DNA from: Bacillota bacterium
Lineage (GTDB): Bacteria > Bacillota > Clostridia > Acetivibrionales > DSM-2933
Reading direction: 5' to 3'
Assembly (NCBI GenBank): GCA_023441845.1
Contig: JAEZNF010000392.1
Location: 1 to 9,530 of the forward strand
Length of the DNA stretch: 9,530 nt
This document shows positions 1 to 6,591 of this stretch, in pieces. The first letter of the stretch is position 1. Every line of letters begins with the position of its first letter. The translations under genes and the position numbers were made by a program. Below the pieces are notes generated by a model, which was given only the letters and a program-made list of their open reading frames with translations, made no database searches and was not told the origin of the DNA.

Positions 1-7
1 GTCAAAC

Positions 8-265
8 ATGCATCAGAATCAAAACAACCATAGAAGCCAGCCGCAAAAGACAAATACTGATTATAGAAAACACCAAAGAATCAGTTCTCCATATGCTTCT
101 AGGCAAACCAATACAGGTCACCGTATTACTCACTCCGCAGCTTCGCACAAAGCGGAAACCCATGTAATCCAGGCCAGGCAAAATATAAAGAACGTACAAG
201 TGAAGGATTCAACTCCAAAAAAGCCCTTCCTTAAACGTGTATTACAGCGCATATTCGGGAAATAG
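8..265 (+). CDS. small basic hypothetical protein (possibly the C-terminus of a longer one)
   Basis: An 85-codon ORF that I do not recognise. The product is rich in Gln, Asn, His, Lys and Arg and almost free of acidic residues. Its first 70 residues look disordered and low in complexity. It ends in a short amphipathic, cationic stretch (PFLKRVLQRIFGK) that could bind membrane or nucleic acid. The frame stays open to the window edge (TCA AAC before the ATG), and only seven bases of upstream sequence are visible. The ATG at 8 may therefore be internal to a longer gene, and no ribosome binding site can be judged. No clear terminator follows. Chance is a real alternative because a 65-codon frame is open on the opposite strand here. 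Confidence 0.4.
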   Translation: MHQNQNNHRSQPQKTNTDYRKHQRISSPYASRQTNTGHRITHSAASHKAETHVIQARQNIKNVQVKDSTPKKPFLKRVLQRIFGK

Positions 266-682
266 GCGTGCTTAAATTGCAGGGAAGTCAGCAAAACATT
301 CTATCCTGGACTTTTAAAATACATTTGTAGCGGATAAAACCTACTACGGCAAAATCGGAGTTTACTGTAAAGGTCATATACACCTTCTTTTTACTAATGC
401 TGCTCCCTGATCGCCCTTATAAGGCAAACTTTCAGAAAATTTGACATTTTACATAATATCTAATACAATAGAATTGTAAATTATTATTTTTATCTGTTAA
501 TTATAAATAATAATTGTTATTTTTATTATCTTTTGCATAATGCTATCATGTGCCAGTAATACTATTTTCTACTTATTTACGATAGTTCAAAATAACACCA
601 TATCGACTTGGCAGCTACTAGTATTATTCATCATATACTGTAGTTCAAACCAGTTTATTTCCATGTACAGGAAGGATATGTT
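266..682. other. intergenic spacer, AT-rich, with promoter for the downstream gene
   Basis: A 417-base stretch with no supportable gene on either strand. It contains a short palindrome CCTTATAAGG near 413-422, the promoter at 441-469 and then about 205 bases of very AT-rich untranslated leader. The 9-base word TAGTTCAAA occurs twice in the leader (about 584 and 642). I compared the leader by eye with the c-di-GMP riboswitch cores and saw no match. Confidence 0.6.
441..469 (+). promoter_or_regulatory. sigma-A type promoter for the GGDEF/HD-GYP gene
   Basis: TTGACA (441-446), a 17-base spacer, then TACAAT (464-469). The -35 is perfect and the -10 has one mismatch to consensus. Transcription would begin near 476 and leave a leader of about 205 nt before the ATG at 683. 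A second, weaker pair, TTGTTA (514-519) and CATAAT (536-541) with 16 bases between, lies inside that leader and could be an alternative start. Confidence 0.65.
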
Positions 683-2239
683 ATGAAAACACAGTTTAAA
701 GCAGTGGGAAATCTATTAGGCGACTTTAAAATCAATTATATCAATACCAGAAGAAGAAGAATTGAGTTTATAGTCTTTTTTACAATCATTATTATTCTGT
801 GGGTTCTTCAGCTTTCCAATTCTGTAGAAGTTCAGGCATACATTAGTCAAATTCAATCTTTTATATCAATTTATATGGCATTCCGTTTTGGAATTGTCGG
901 AGCAGCGATAGCAGTCATGCTCAATCTAAAGGACATTATATATATTTCAGCCGCCTATTTAAATTACCCTTTCTATGCTTTAGCGGTGGGCGGGATCTTA
1001 AAGTTAATAAACATTATATGGGTACTTATTGTGGGAATAATGTCTATCAAGCAAGAGTACCACAGAAGAGAACTCAGGAGGCTTGCAATAACAGATGACC
1101 TGACCAACATTTATAATGAGCGTTTTTTTCACACCGTCATGGAAGGCGAATTGAGAAATGCCAGCAAAGATGGATACTCTATTGGGTTGATTCTTATAGA
1201 TATTGATAATTTCAGAATGTATAACGACTTATATGGCCATGACTATGGAGATACCATACTGAAGAATACCGCTGCCATATTAAAAAGAATTGTAAATGGC
1301 CGGCATGAAATTTTCAAGTTTGGCTCCGATGAATTTGCAGTACTGGTAAAGGGCATGAATATAAAAGAACTCGAAGAGGAAGCTGAAGCAATTTATAAAA
1401 GCCATGAAAATATTAAAAGGGAATATTATAATGATAATTTAGTCAATAAAATAACATTTTCGGTTGGCTTATCGGAATACCCCAATATATCAAGCAGCAA
1501 GGAAGAACTTATAAGCCATGCCGACACTGCCCTCTATCAGGCCAAAAACATGGGTGAAGACAAGGTTAATTTTTATCAGGATATCATACTTCAAATAAAC
1601 AGGAATATAGGCTCAGACCAGCAGATGGTAGGTGTATTCAAAGGCTTACTCAGCACCATCACTGCCAAGGACAAATATACTGTCGGACATTGTGAACGTG
1701 TTGCTACCTATAGTACTATGATAGCTGAAGCCATGGGGCTTGGACTGGAAGAAATCCAGACACTTATGTATGCAGGACTTTTACATGATATCGGAAAAAT
1801 CGAGTTGCCAAAGTCGGTTCTCAACAAAGCAGGCAGGTTAACCGACGAAGAGTTTGAATTAATCCGCCAGCATCCGGTCAGCAGTGCAAGCATATTGAAG
1901 CCATTATCAGGTATAAATAATCTGATAGACTATGTAAGACACCACCATGAAAGATATGACGGAAAAGGCTACCCTGATCAGCTTGCAGGCGAAAATATCA
2001 GCCTTGGTGCAAGAATACTCTGCGTGGTTGACTCATTCGATGCCATGGTTTCAGACAGACCCTACAGGAAAAGCATGTCTGTCGAAGAAGCTTTTCTGGA
2101 GCTGGAGAAATTTTCGGATACACAGTTTGACCCCAAAATAGTTAATATATTTATTACTCTAATGAAAAATAGAATGTCAATTAAATATAATTATAAATTT
2201 GAAATCAATCCTTTAAAATCACCTGTTTTGCAACGTTAG
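683..2239 (+). CDS. membrane-anchored GGDEF + HD-GYP cyclic-di-GMP signalling protein
   Basis: A 518-aa protein predicted to make and/or break the second messenger cyclic di-GMP at the membrane. Residues 27-121 hold three or four hydrophobic segments (about 27-46, 57-82 and 97-121), followed by a basic linker. The GGDEF domain spans about 133-300, with DIDNF (173-177), NDLYGH (181-186) and a signature reading GSDEF (214-218), so the second Gly is Ser. The allosteric RxxD site, expected about nine residues before the signature, reads NGRH and is absent. The HD-GYP domain (about 320-500) has GH335-336, HDIGK (368-372), H397, HHHERYDGKGYP (420-431) and DSFDAM from 450; its metal ligands look complete. 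Phosphodiesterase activity is thus better supported than cyclase activity. The ATG at 683 has GGAAGG seven bases upstream and its own promoter. No sensor domain is recognisable in the membrane part. Confidence 0.93.
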   Translation: MKTQFKAVGNLLGDFKINYINTRRRRIEFIVFFTIIIILWVLQLSNSVEVQAYISQIQSFISIYMAFRFGIVGAAIAVMLNLKDIIYISAAYLNYPFYALAVGGILKLINIIWVLIVGIMSIKQEYHRRELRRLAITDDLTNIYNERFFHTVMEGELRNASKDGYSIGLILIDIDNFRMYNDLYGHDYGDTILKNTAAILKRIVNGRHEIFKFGSDEFAVLVKGMNIKELEEEAEAIYKSHENIKREYYNDNLVNKITFSVGLSEYPNISSSKEELISHADTALYQAKNMGEDKVNFYQDIILQINRNIGSDQQMVGVFKGLLSTITAKDKYTVGHCERVATYSTMIAEAMGLGLEEIQTLMYAGLLHDIGKIELPKSVLNKAGRLTDEEFELIRQHPVSSASILKPLSGINNLIDYVRHHHERYDGKGYPDQLAGENISLGARILCVVDSFDAMVSDRPYRKSMSVEEAFLELEKFSDTQFDPKIVNIFITLMKNRMSIKYNYKFEINPLKSPVLQR

Positions 2240-2251
2240 CCAAATATTGAG
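2221..2251 (+). repeat. 31-bp repeat, copy 1 (overlaps the 3' end of the GGDEF/HD-GYP gene)
   Basis: This copy matches 2933-2963 at 26 of 31 positions without gaps; the core CAACrTTAGCCAAATAT is the best-conserved part. It overlaps the last codons and stop of the signalling gene. A hairpin whose left arm begins AAAGG starts 21 bases further on. Confidence 0.7.
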
Positions 2252-2272
2252 CCTGTTATAAATTATAATTTT

Positions 2273-2359
2273 AAAGGTACTGTTGTAAAATGCAGTTTAA
2301 CCTCAAAACCTTTACTATATAAATGTGGTTGGGAGACGTTTTGTAACAGTTCCTTTTTT
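2273..2359 (+). terminator. long structured hairpin with U-tract, probable terminator of the signalling gene
   Basis: The left arm 2273-2292 pairs with the right arm 2337-2356: 19 of 20 positions pair, including three G-U pairs, with one T-T mismatch at 2278/2351. The right arm runs into a tract of six Ts (2354-2359). The 44-nt loop contains a second helix, 2302-2310 with 2327-2335, interrupted by two A-G mismatches. The structure lies 33 bases after the stop codon at 2239. A rho-independent terminator is the simplest reading. The stem is longer and the loop more structured than usual, so a stable 3'-UTR RNA or regulated terminator is possible. The fold was made by eye without an energy calculation. 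Confidence 0.55.
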
Positions 2360-2400
2360 AACGGTGGATTACTCCTCGCAGACCTTCTGCCGATGATATC

Positions 2401-2429
2401 TTTACAATCCAAATATACACAGATATAAT
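2401..2429 (+). promoter_or_regulatory. sigma-A type promoter for the PPOX-family gene
   Basis: TTTACA (2401-2406), a 17-base spacer and a perfect TATAAT (2424-2429). Transcription would start near 2436, about 73 bases before the ATG at 2509. Confidence 0.65.
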
Positions 2430-2444
2430 ATATATGTATATTTG
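2410..2444. promoter_or_regulatory. inverted repeat overlapping the promoter (operator candidate)
   Basis: CAAATATACA (2410-2419) and its exact reverse complement TGTATATTTG (2435-2444) flank the -10 box and reach the predicted transcription start. The arms are 10 bp with centres 25 bp apart. A repressor bound here would block the promoter. Because the start falls inside the right arm, this is unlikely to act as an RNA hairpin. The AT-rich composition raises the odds of chance somewhat. Confidence 0.45.
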
Positions 2445-2508
2445 TAAAATCCATGCACGGTAAAGACAGAAAATAAAATATATTTATAGTTATAGGAGGT
2501 TGATGATT

Positions 2509-2906
2509 ATGAATGAGGTAGTAAAATTTCTTTCAGATGCAAAAATATTTTATGTTGCAACAGTTGATGGTGACAAGCCAAAGGTGAGACATTCGGTGTA
2601 GCTGTTGAGAGTGAAGGAAAGATTTATTTCGGTACAAGTAATGAAAAGGATATTTATAAACAACTCCAGGTTAATCCGAATATTGAAATAAGTACAACAG
2701 CCCAGGATGGACGCTGGATAAGATTAAAGGGCAGGGCAGTGTTTGAAAACAATTTGGATGTTAAGAAAAAATCTTTTGAAGTTTGTCCTCCGCTTATAGA
2801 TTTGTACAAGACACCTGAAAATCCAATCCTTGAGGTGTTTTACATATCTGAAGGGGAAGCGACAATTTATTCATTTATTGAAGCACCAAAAACATTCAAG
2901 TTGTAA
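2509..2906 (+). pseudogene. pyridoxamine 5'-phosphate oxidase-family protein, one-base frameshift
   Basis: The frame from ATG 2509 (AGGAGGT at 2494-2500, eight bases upstream) reads MNEVVKFLSDAKIFYVATVDGDKPKVR and then meets TAG at 2599. Inserting one C at about 2590 (AGACATTC to AGACCATTC) restores RPFGVAVESEGKIYFGTS and an open frame of 104 codons to TAA at 2904. The restored protein is about 132 aa, the usual length of this family of split-barrel flavin-binding proteins. Family hallmarks are ATVDGDKPKVRPFG near the start, IYFGTSNEKDIYKQL, WIRLKGRAVF and a conserved C-terminus ending PKTFKL. Members bind FMN or F420 and reduce or oxidise varied substrates; the substrate here cannot be read. 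The reading frame is well kept on both sides, so the lesion is recent or a sequencing error. Confidence 0.88.
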
Positions 2907-2932
2907 ATTGCTTTATTTCCCGCTATAAAAGA

Positions 2933-2963
2933 ACCGCTTTTACAACATTAGCCAAATATAGAG
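2933..2963 (+). repeat. 31-bp repeat, copy 2 (downstream of the PPOX pseudogene)
   Basis: Matches 2221-2251 at 26 of 31 positions. It starts 27 bases after the stop of the pseudogene. A hairpin whose left arm contains AAAGG begins 23 bases later, the same arrangement as copy 1. Confidence 0.7.
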
Positions 2964-2985
2964 TTTATTTTTAACTTTTAATTTA

Positions 2986-3024
2986 GAAAGGCCGTAGTGA
3001 TTTAAGCAATCAATCCGGCCTTTC
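2986..3024. terminator. hairpin after the PPOX pseudogene, probable terminator
   Basis: GAAAGGCCG (2986-2994) pairs perfectly with CGGCCTTTC (3016-3024). Inside it, TGATT and AATCA form a second short helix beyond a 3x3 internal loop and leave a five-base apical loop. The downstream CTTATTACT is only modestly T-rich, so termination would be weak unless a factor helps. It is placed 80 bases after the stop codon. Confidence 0.5.
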
Positions 3025-3359
3025 CTTATTACTAAAATTACTCTTCAAGGGAATTTTATCATCTGCAATTATTAATAATTACATTTCTTTTTCGTAACTC
3101 TACTTAAATGGTGAAAATGATTTTACAAGTACAAACTTAGTTTTCATGAAAAATAGCCAAGAAAATTGAAGTGCAATGTAAAAGCTTTATCGCGTTCAAT
3201 ATAGGTTGTTTTATTAAAATGATTTTCATATATGCATTACACAATATTTAGTTATATAGTGTGAAATAGGTGGAAAAATCACTTCTTCAGTATAATCCTC
3301 GAACAAATGAAAAACATAATAATATATATTGCAATATTCAAAATGAATGAAAAATTTTA

Positions 3360-3387
3360 TTGCAAAATATATAGACGGTTATACAAT
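3360..3387 (+). promoter_or_regulatory. candidate promoter for the amino acid permease
   Basis: TTGCAA (3360-3365), a 16-base spacer and TACAAT (3382-3387). Transcription would start near 3394, about 46 bases before the ATG at 3440. This position supports the start at 3440 over the in-frame ATG at 3347. Confidence 0.4.
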
Positions 3388-3439
3388 AAAAAATCTTGAT
3401 ATGATTTGGATGTATTTATTCAAAGAAAGAAGGAGAATA

Positions 3440-4888
3440 ATGAAGAAGGAACATACAGGGTTATCGGCTATGCAGCTTACAATGATGGCATTGGGAACTG
3501 TAATAGGAGGTTCATTCTTCCTTGGTTCGTCATTATCCATTCATTCAGCGGGGCCCTCTATCCTAATATCTTATATACTTGGCGGTACGCTGGTATATTT
3601 TATACTTCTTGCTTTATCCGAAATGACAGTTGCAAATCCCGATGCCGGCTCCTTCCGAACCTTTGCGGCACAGTCATTTGGCCCAGGAGCCGGATTTGTT
3701 GTCGGGTGGGTGTACTGGACCGGAATGATTCTGGCTATGTCGAGTGAAGCTACTGCTGTTTCAATCCTGGTCCGCAGTTGGATTCCGAATATATCCATTT
3801 CAATCCTTGGGAGCCTGATTATAATTGGTGTTACACTTTTGAACCTTCTGGGAGCCGAAAAGCTAAGCAAGCTGGAGAGCGGCCTTGCTTCAGTAAAGGT
3901 ACTGGCTATAGTTTCCTTTATAATACTGGCAGTATTATTGATTGTTGGGCTATTTCCGGGAACTCCGGCAATCGGTGCAGGTGAACTGACCAGGGAAGCT
4001 TTGATTCCGGCGGGTATAAAAGGTATTGCGGGAAGCATGGTTATAGTTATATTAGCTTATGCAGGTTTTGAAATAATCGGGTTAGCTGCTTCAGAAGCGT
4101 CCAACCCCAGAAAAACCGTACCAAAAGCAATCAAATATACGGTCATATCACTCGTAGGATTATATATAATATCTGTCTTTGTTATTCTTCCGCTGGTCCC
4201 TACGGCTGAACTCAGCGAAAAAGCAAGCCCTATGGTATCGGCACTTAACAGACATGGTATCAGATGGGCCGGTACTGTTGTAAATGTTGTGCTGATTACT
4301 GCGATACTGTCTACAATGCTGGCAGCCATGTTCGGCCTGGGAAGGATGATACGCTCTCTTGCAGATGAACGCCATGCACCGGGCTGGCTGAAAGACAAAA
4401 GTACCGTTCCTTATCGAGGGATATTGTTTTCCGGATTTGCCATGCTTTTGGGATTAGGTCTGGGTCTTATGCTCCCGAGCGTTTATTTGTTTTTAGTAAG
4501 CTCCGGAGGCTTCGCGTTATTGTTTACCTACGGTGCCATTATGGCAACCCATATACGTTTCCGCAAGGTAAATGGGTGTCCTCCTGAAGGAAAGTGTCAA
4601 ATGCCCGGATATCCGCTTACCTCCTGGATCAGTTTAGTAAGTATAATTATTGCTATTCTCAGCATGCCCTTTGTACCTGGTCAGGCATCAGGTTTAATAG
4701 CAGGGTCTGTAATAGTAGCTTTGTATGTATCAATTTACATGGCAATGAAATTATTAACTTCCCGAAGGAGTAGTTCCAAAGGCAAAAGATTATATTACAC
4801 AGGATACAAAGCCGCATTATCGGAAGAGTTCTCCAGGGAACTGACTGATGAAAATAATGATGACTCCAATGGTAAAACAAAAGAATAA
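3440..4888 (+). CDS. APC-superfamily amino acid permease
   Basis: A 482-aa polytopic membrane protein expected to take up an amino acid by cation symport. It has about 12 hydrophobic segments. The family marks are the broken first helix GTVIGGSFFLGS (19-30), which in APC transporters holds the substrate's carboxyl and amino groups, the PDAGSFRTF...FGPGAGFVVGW stretch (67-90), and AYAGFE...ASEASNPRKTVPKAI (206-231) in and after helix 6. A basic then acidic cytoplasmic tail (about 440-482) closes the protein. I place the start at 3440, with AAGGAG just upstream (3430-3435), because the family begins close to the first helix. The in-frame ATG at 3347 would add 31 residues, lacks a ribosome binding site and precedes a likely promoter. 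The substrate cannot be predicted. It stands alone, with long spacers on both sides. Confidence 0.9.
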   Translation: MKKEHTGLSAMQLTMMALGTVIGGSFFLGSSLSIHSAGPSILISYILGGTLVYFILLALSEMTVANPDAGSFRTFAAQSFGPGAGFVVGWVYWTGMILAMSSEATAVSILVRSWIPNISISILGSLIIIGVTLLNLLGAEKLSKLESGLASVKVLAIVSFIILAVLLIVGLFPGTPAIGAGELTREALIPAGIKGIAGSMVIVILAYAGFEIIGLAASEASNPRKTVPKAIKYTVISLVGLYIISVFVILPLVPTAELSEKASPMVSALNRHGIRWAGTVVNVVLITAILSTMLAAMFGLGRMIRSLADERHAPGWLKDKSTVPYRGILFSGFAMLLGLGLGLMLPSVYLFLVSSGGFALLFTYGAIMATHIRFRKVNGCPPEGKCQMPGYPLTSWISLVSIIIAILSMPFVPGQASGLIAGSVIVALYVSIYMAMKLLTSRRSSSKGKRLYYTGYKAALSEEFSRELTDENNDDSNGKTKE

Positions 4889-4964
4889 ATTGCTGTCCTT
4901 AAAATGCAGCTTAACTACTATATCCGGTACCGCGATTTTCCAACCATGTAATAAATAATATGGC

Positions 4965-4993
4965 TAAAAAGTGTTTTGGGACAGCACTTCTTA
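4965..4993 (+). terminator. hairpin downstream of the permease
   Basis: The left arm 4965-4975 (TAAAAAGTGTT) pairs with the right arm 4983-4993 (AGCACTTCTTA) at 10 of 11 positions, including one G-U pair, around a seven-base loop. No T-run follows, so it may be an mRNA 3'-end stabiliser rather than a true terminator. Confidence 0.3.
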
Positions 4994-5059
4994 CATATCA
5001 TACTTCATTAAATTTCCCACATTTATTGGTGATTTGGTACCTTCATAAATCAATTGCAA

Positions 5060-5099
5060 GTATGGAGCAAATTTGACTCCATGTAATTTATTATTTTTT
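5060..5099 (+). terminator. possible rho-independent terminator of the permease
   Basis: ATGGAG (5062-5067) and CTCCAT (5077-5082) pair around a nine-base loop; two outer G-U pairs extend the stem to 5060-5084. A T-rich tail follows, ending in a run of six Ts (5094-5099). It lies about 170 bases after the permease stop. The stem is short, so its strength is uncertain. Confidence 0.4.
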
Positions 5100-5324
5100 A
5101 GCAAAAATAGTTTAATAAAGTGAAAAATGTGGTATTAACAAACAACAAAATTTATTAAACGTGAAATAGCAATTCTATGGGACTTTAAGAATCTCAGCAT
5201 TTGTTTCGTAAAAATTATTAAAATTGCATCCTGGCTTGGCAAACTCATGTCGTCTATACATAGCACAAAGAGTTTTTGAAAGCAGGAAAATTACCAGTTA
5301 ATTCTAAGAGGAGGAATTTTTATT

Positions 5325-5567
5325 ATGAAAGCTATAGGTATTGTAAGAAAAGTTGACGAGTTGGGAAGGATCGTGCTTCCAATGGAATTAAGGAACACTA
5401 TGGACATTAACGAGAAAGATCCTATTGAGATTTTTGTTGACGTAGACACTATTATTTTAAAGAAATATGCACCTTCGTGTATTTTTTGCGGTGAGGCAAA
5501 AAACGTTGCCGAATATAGAGGTAAGAATATTTGCACAGATTGTATGAACGAATTAAAAAACAAGTAA
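5325..5567 (+). CDS. AbrB/SpoVT-type transcriptional regulator with Cys4 knuckle
   Basis: An 80-aa DNA-binding protein of the AbrB swapped-hairpin family, which acts as dimers or tetramers in transition-state and sporulation control. Residues 1-48 carry the classic N-terminal pattern: GIVRKVDELGRIVLPMELRNTMDI, then a second hairpin ending DTIILKKY. The C-terminus has two CxxC pairs, C52/C55 and C70/C73, separated by 14 residues. That spacing fits a small zinc-binding knuckle in place of the longer oligomerisation domain of Bacillus AbrB (about 96 aa); zinc binding is an inference. The start at 5325 has AGGAGG at 5309-5314, ten bases upstream. The gene is monocistronic, with a strong terminator 44 bases after its stop. 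Its targets are unknown; the nearby promoter palindromes are possible but untested sites. Confidence 0.93.
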   Translation: MKAIGIVRKVDELGRIVLPMELRNTMDINEKDPIEIFVDVDTIILKKYAPSCIFCGEAKNVAEYRGKNICTDCMNELKNK

Positions 5568-5610
5568 TCAGGGTGTTCCATTAATTGAATAAAGCATACC
5601 TCCCAAAGTA

Positions 5611-5637
5611 AAAAAAGAGCCGATAGAGCTCTTTTTT
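5611..5637. terminator. rho-independent terminator after the AbrB-type gene (bidirectional form)
   Basis: AAAAAAGAGC (5611-5620) pairs perfectly with GCTCTTTTTT (5628-5637) around a seven-base loop. The run of As before and Ts after the GAGC core means it would work on both strands. It clearly ends the AbrB-type transcript and insulates it from the acetyltransferase downstream. Confidence 0.85.
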
Positions 5638-5858
5638 CACTTCTACGGCCATAGGTAAAGACATATTCATGCTTAGAAATATGTGTTAGAAAACCGATAG
5701 TTCGCAATACACCATTTATATTGTTGTATAATGCGTAATAAACCACTGGAAATACCGAAGTATTTATGATACACTATCTTTCAAAAACAGAAAAATAGCA
5801 CTAATAAAAATACGGAAAAATCATACCGGGATAAATAGGTAAAGAAGCAGGTGTTAGC

Positions 5859-6341
5859 GTGAATATAAGAACTGCCAATATATCGGATCTATCTGCTATA
5901 TCAGCTGTGGAGGCGGAGTGCTTTCCTCCTTCCGAGGCTGCCACGGAAAAATATTTTGAGGCCCGTTTGCGAGTTTTTCCTGATCACTTCTGGCTTTTGG
6001 AGGACAATGGAAAATTGATCGCTTTTGTTAACGGCATGGTTACCGATGAGCCGGCTATTCGTGATGAAATGTTTGAAAATGCCGAACTGCATAATAAAAA
6101 TGGTGCCTGGCAGTCAATTTTCGGCGTAAATACAATCCCGGAATACCGCAGAAAGGGCTGTGCCGCCAGGGTTATGGAACGTGTCATTTCAGATGCTAAA
6201 GCACAGAAACGCAAAGGCTGTATCCTGACTTGCAAGGATGAGCTTATTCATTATTATGAGAAATTCGGCTTTAAAAATCTTGGTATATCCGGTTCTGTCC
6301 ATGGTGGTGCTGTCTGGTATGATATGATGCTTATATTTTAA
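5859..6341 (+). CDS. GNAT-family N-acetyltransferase (AANAT-like)
   Basis: A 160-aa cytoplasmic acetyl-CoA-dependent acetyltransferase. Acetyl-CoA binding motif A is at about 88-110, where GVNTIPEYRRKGCAARVME provides the RRxGxA pyrophosphate loop (R97-A102). It is followed by ILTCKDELIHYYEKFGF (122-138), the usual motif B with the conserved YYEKFGF. The N-terminus, with EAECFPPSEAAT and PDHFWLLEDNGKLIAFVNGMVTDEP, and the HGGAVWYDM ending resemble the widespread firmicute group related to arylalkylamine N-acetyltransferases. The substrate is probably a small amine, but this is not readable from sequence. The start is GTG at 5859 with a modest AGCAGGTG about six bases upstream; the next Met is residue 60, inside the fold. 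A TATAAT at 5727-5732 lacks a good -35. The length is full for the family and no lesion is seen. Confidence 0.9.
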   Translation: MNIRTANISDLSAISAVEAECFPPSEAATEKYFEARLRVFPDHFWLLEDNGKLIAFVNGMVTDEPAIRDEMFENAELHNKNGAWQSIFGVNTIPEYRRKGCAARVMERVISDAKAQKRKGCILTCKDELIHYYEKFGFKNLGISGSVHGGAVWYDMMLIF

Positions 6342-6394
6342 GCTTTACTCATGTTAAGATAAAAGGTAAACAACTTTATGAGAACCAATTACAA

Positions 6395-6440
6395 TTGTAT
6401 TGCAATTTATCTTTATGGTATGATAGGTGTATCTGATACA
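6395..6440 (+). promoter_or_regulatory. promoter with palindromic operator candidate
   Basis: TTGTAT (6395-6400), an 18-base spacer and TATGAT (6419-6424) form a moderate promoter. Immediately after the -10 lies the palindrome TGTATCTGATACA (6428-6440), covering the expected start near 6431. The TGTA...TACA form is compatible with GntR-type or similar dimeric repressors, but the family cannot be fixed from the site alone. Confidence 0.4.
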
Positions 6441-6510
6441 ACACAATTTATATGAAGGCATAACATTTTTTTACTCAGCACAACTTATACCAGTTGATCA
6501 GGAGGCATGT

Positions 6511-6591
6511 ATGAAATCATCGTGTGATTTTATAGAAGACTTAAAAGTTATAGAGCAAATCTCACTTCAAACAGAAATTACCGGAATTTAG
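6511..6591 (+). CDS. possible 26-aa leader peptide or truncated gene start
   Basis: A short ORF of 26 codons, MKSSCDFIEDLKVIEQISLQ and six more, ending TAG. Its support is a strong CAGGAGG (6500-6506) four bases before the ATG, and a promoter and palindrome about 90 bases upstream. The stop is directly followed by another ribosome binding site (AGGAGG, 6590-6595). Reading past the TAG in the same frame gives 12 more residues before TAA. It could be a regulatory minigene, the start of a gene whose rest was lost, or chance. I do not recognise the peptide. Confidence 0.3.
   Translation: MKSSCDFIEDLKVIEQISLQTEITGI

Larger units (their letters stand above)
2907..3439. other. intergenic spacer between the PPOX pseudogene and the permease
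   Basis: A stretch of 533 bases without a supportable gene. It holds repeat copy 2, the hairpin at 2986-3024, an AT-only palindrome (3067-3080) and two candidate permease promoters. One is a TATAAT at 3291-3296 with no good -35; the other is the pair at 3360-3387. The remainder is AT-rich with nothing I can name. Confidence 0.55.
4889..5324. other. intergenic spacer between the permease and the AbrB-type gene
   Basis: 436 bases without a supportable gene. It holds two hairpins (4965-4993 and 5060-5084) that may end permease transcription. I see no convincing sigma-A promoter for the AbrB-type gene, although one must lie here if that gene is transcribed separately. The rest is AT-rich. Confidence 0.5.

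Noticed and set aside
476..682. c-di-GMP riboswitch in the leader of the GGDEF/HD-GYP gene
   Set aside because: A 205-nt leader makes this attractive, but the conserved core sequences of the known classes are not visible.
2263..2454. 63-codon minus-strand frame in the spacer before the PPOX gene
   Set aside because: It covers a hairpin and a promoter on the other strand, and I saw no ribosome binding site or family pattern.
3347..3439. N-terminal extension of the permease from the ATG at 3347
   Set aside because: No ribosome binding site, the extension is unlike the family's N-terminus, and a probable promoter lies inside it. The ATG at 3440 has AAGGAG.
3571..4398. Open frames on the minus strand opposite the permease
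   Set aside because: They are shadows of a long, strongly recognised coding region and carry no family motif or ribosome binding site.
5291..5746. 151-codon minus-strand frame over the AbrB-type gene
   Set aside because: It crosses the AbrB-type gene and the bidirectional terminator; the opposite strand is clearly the coding one.
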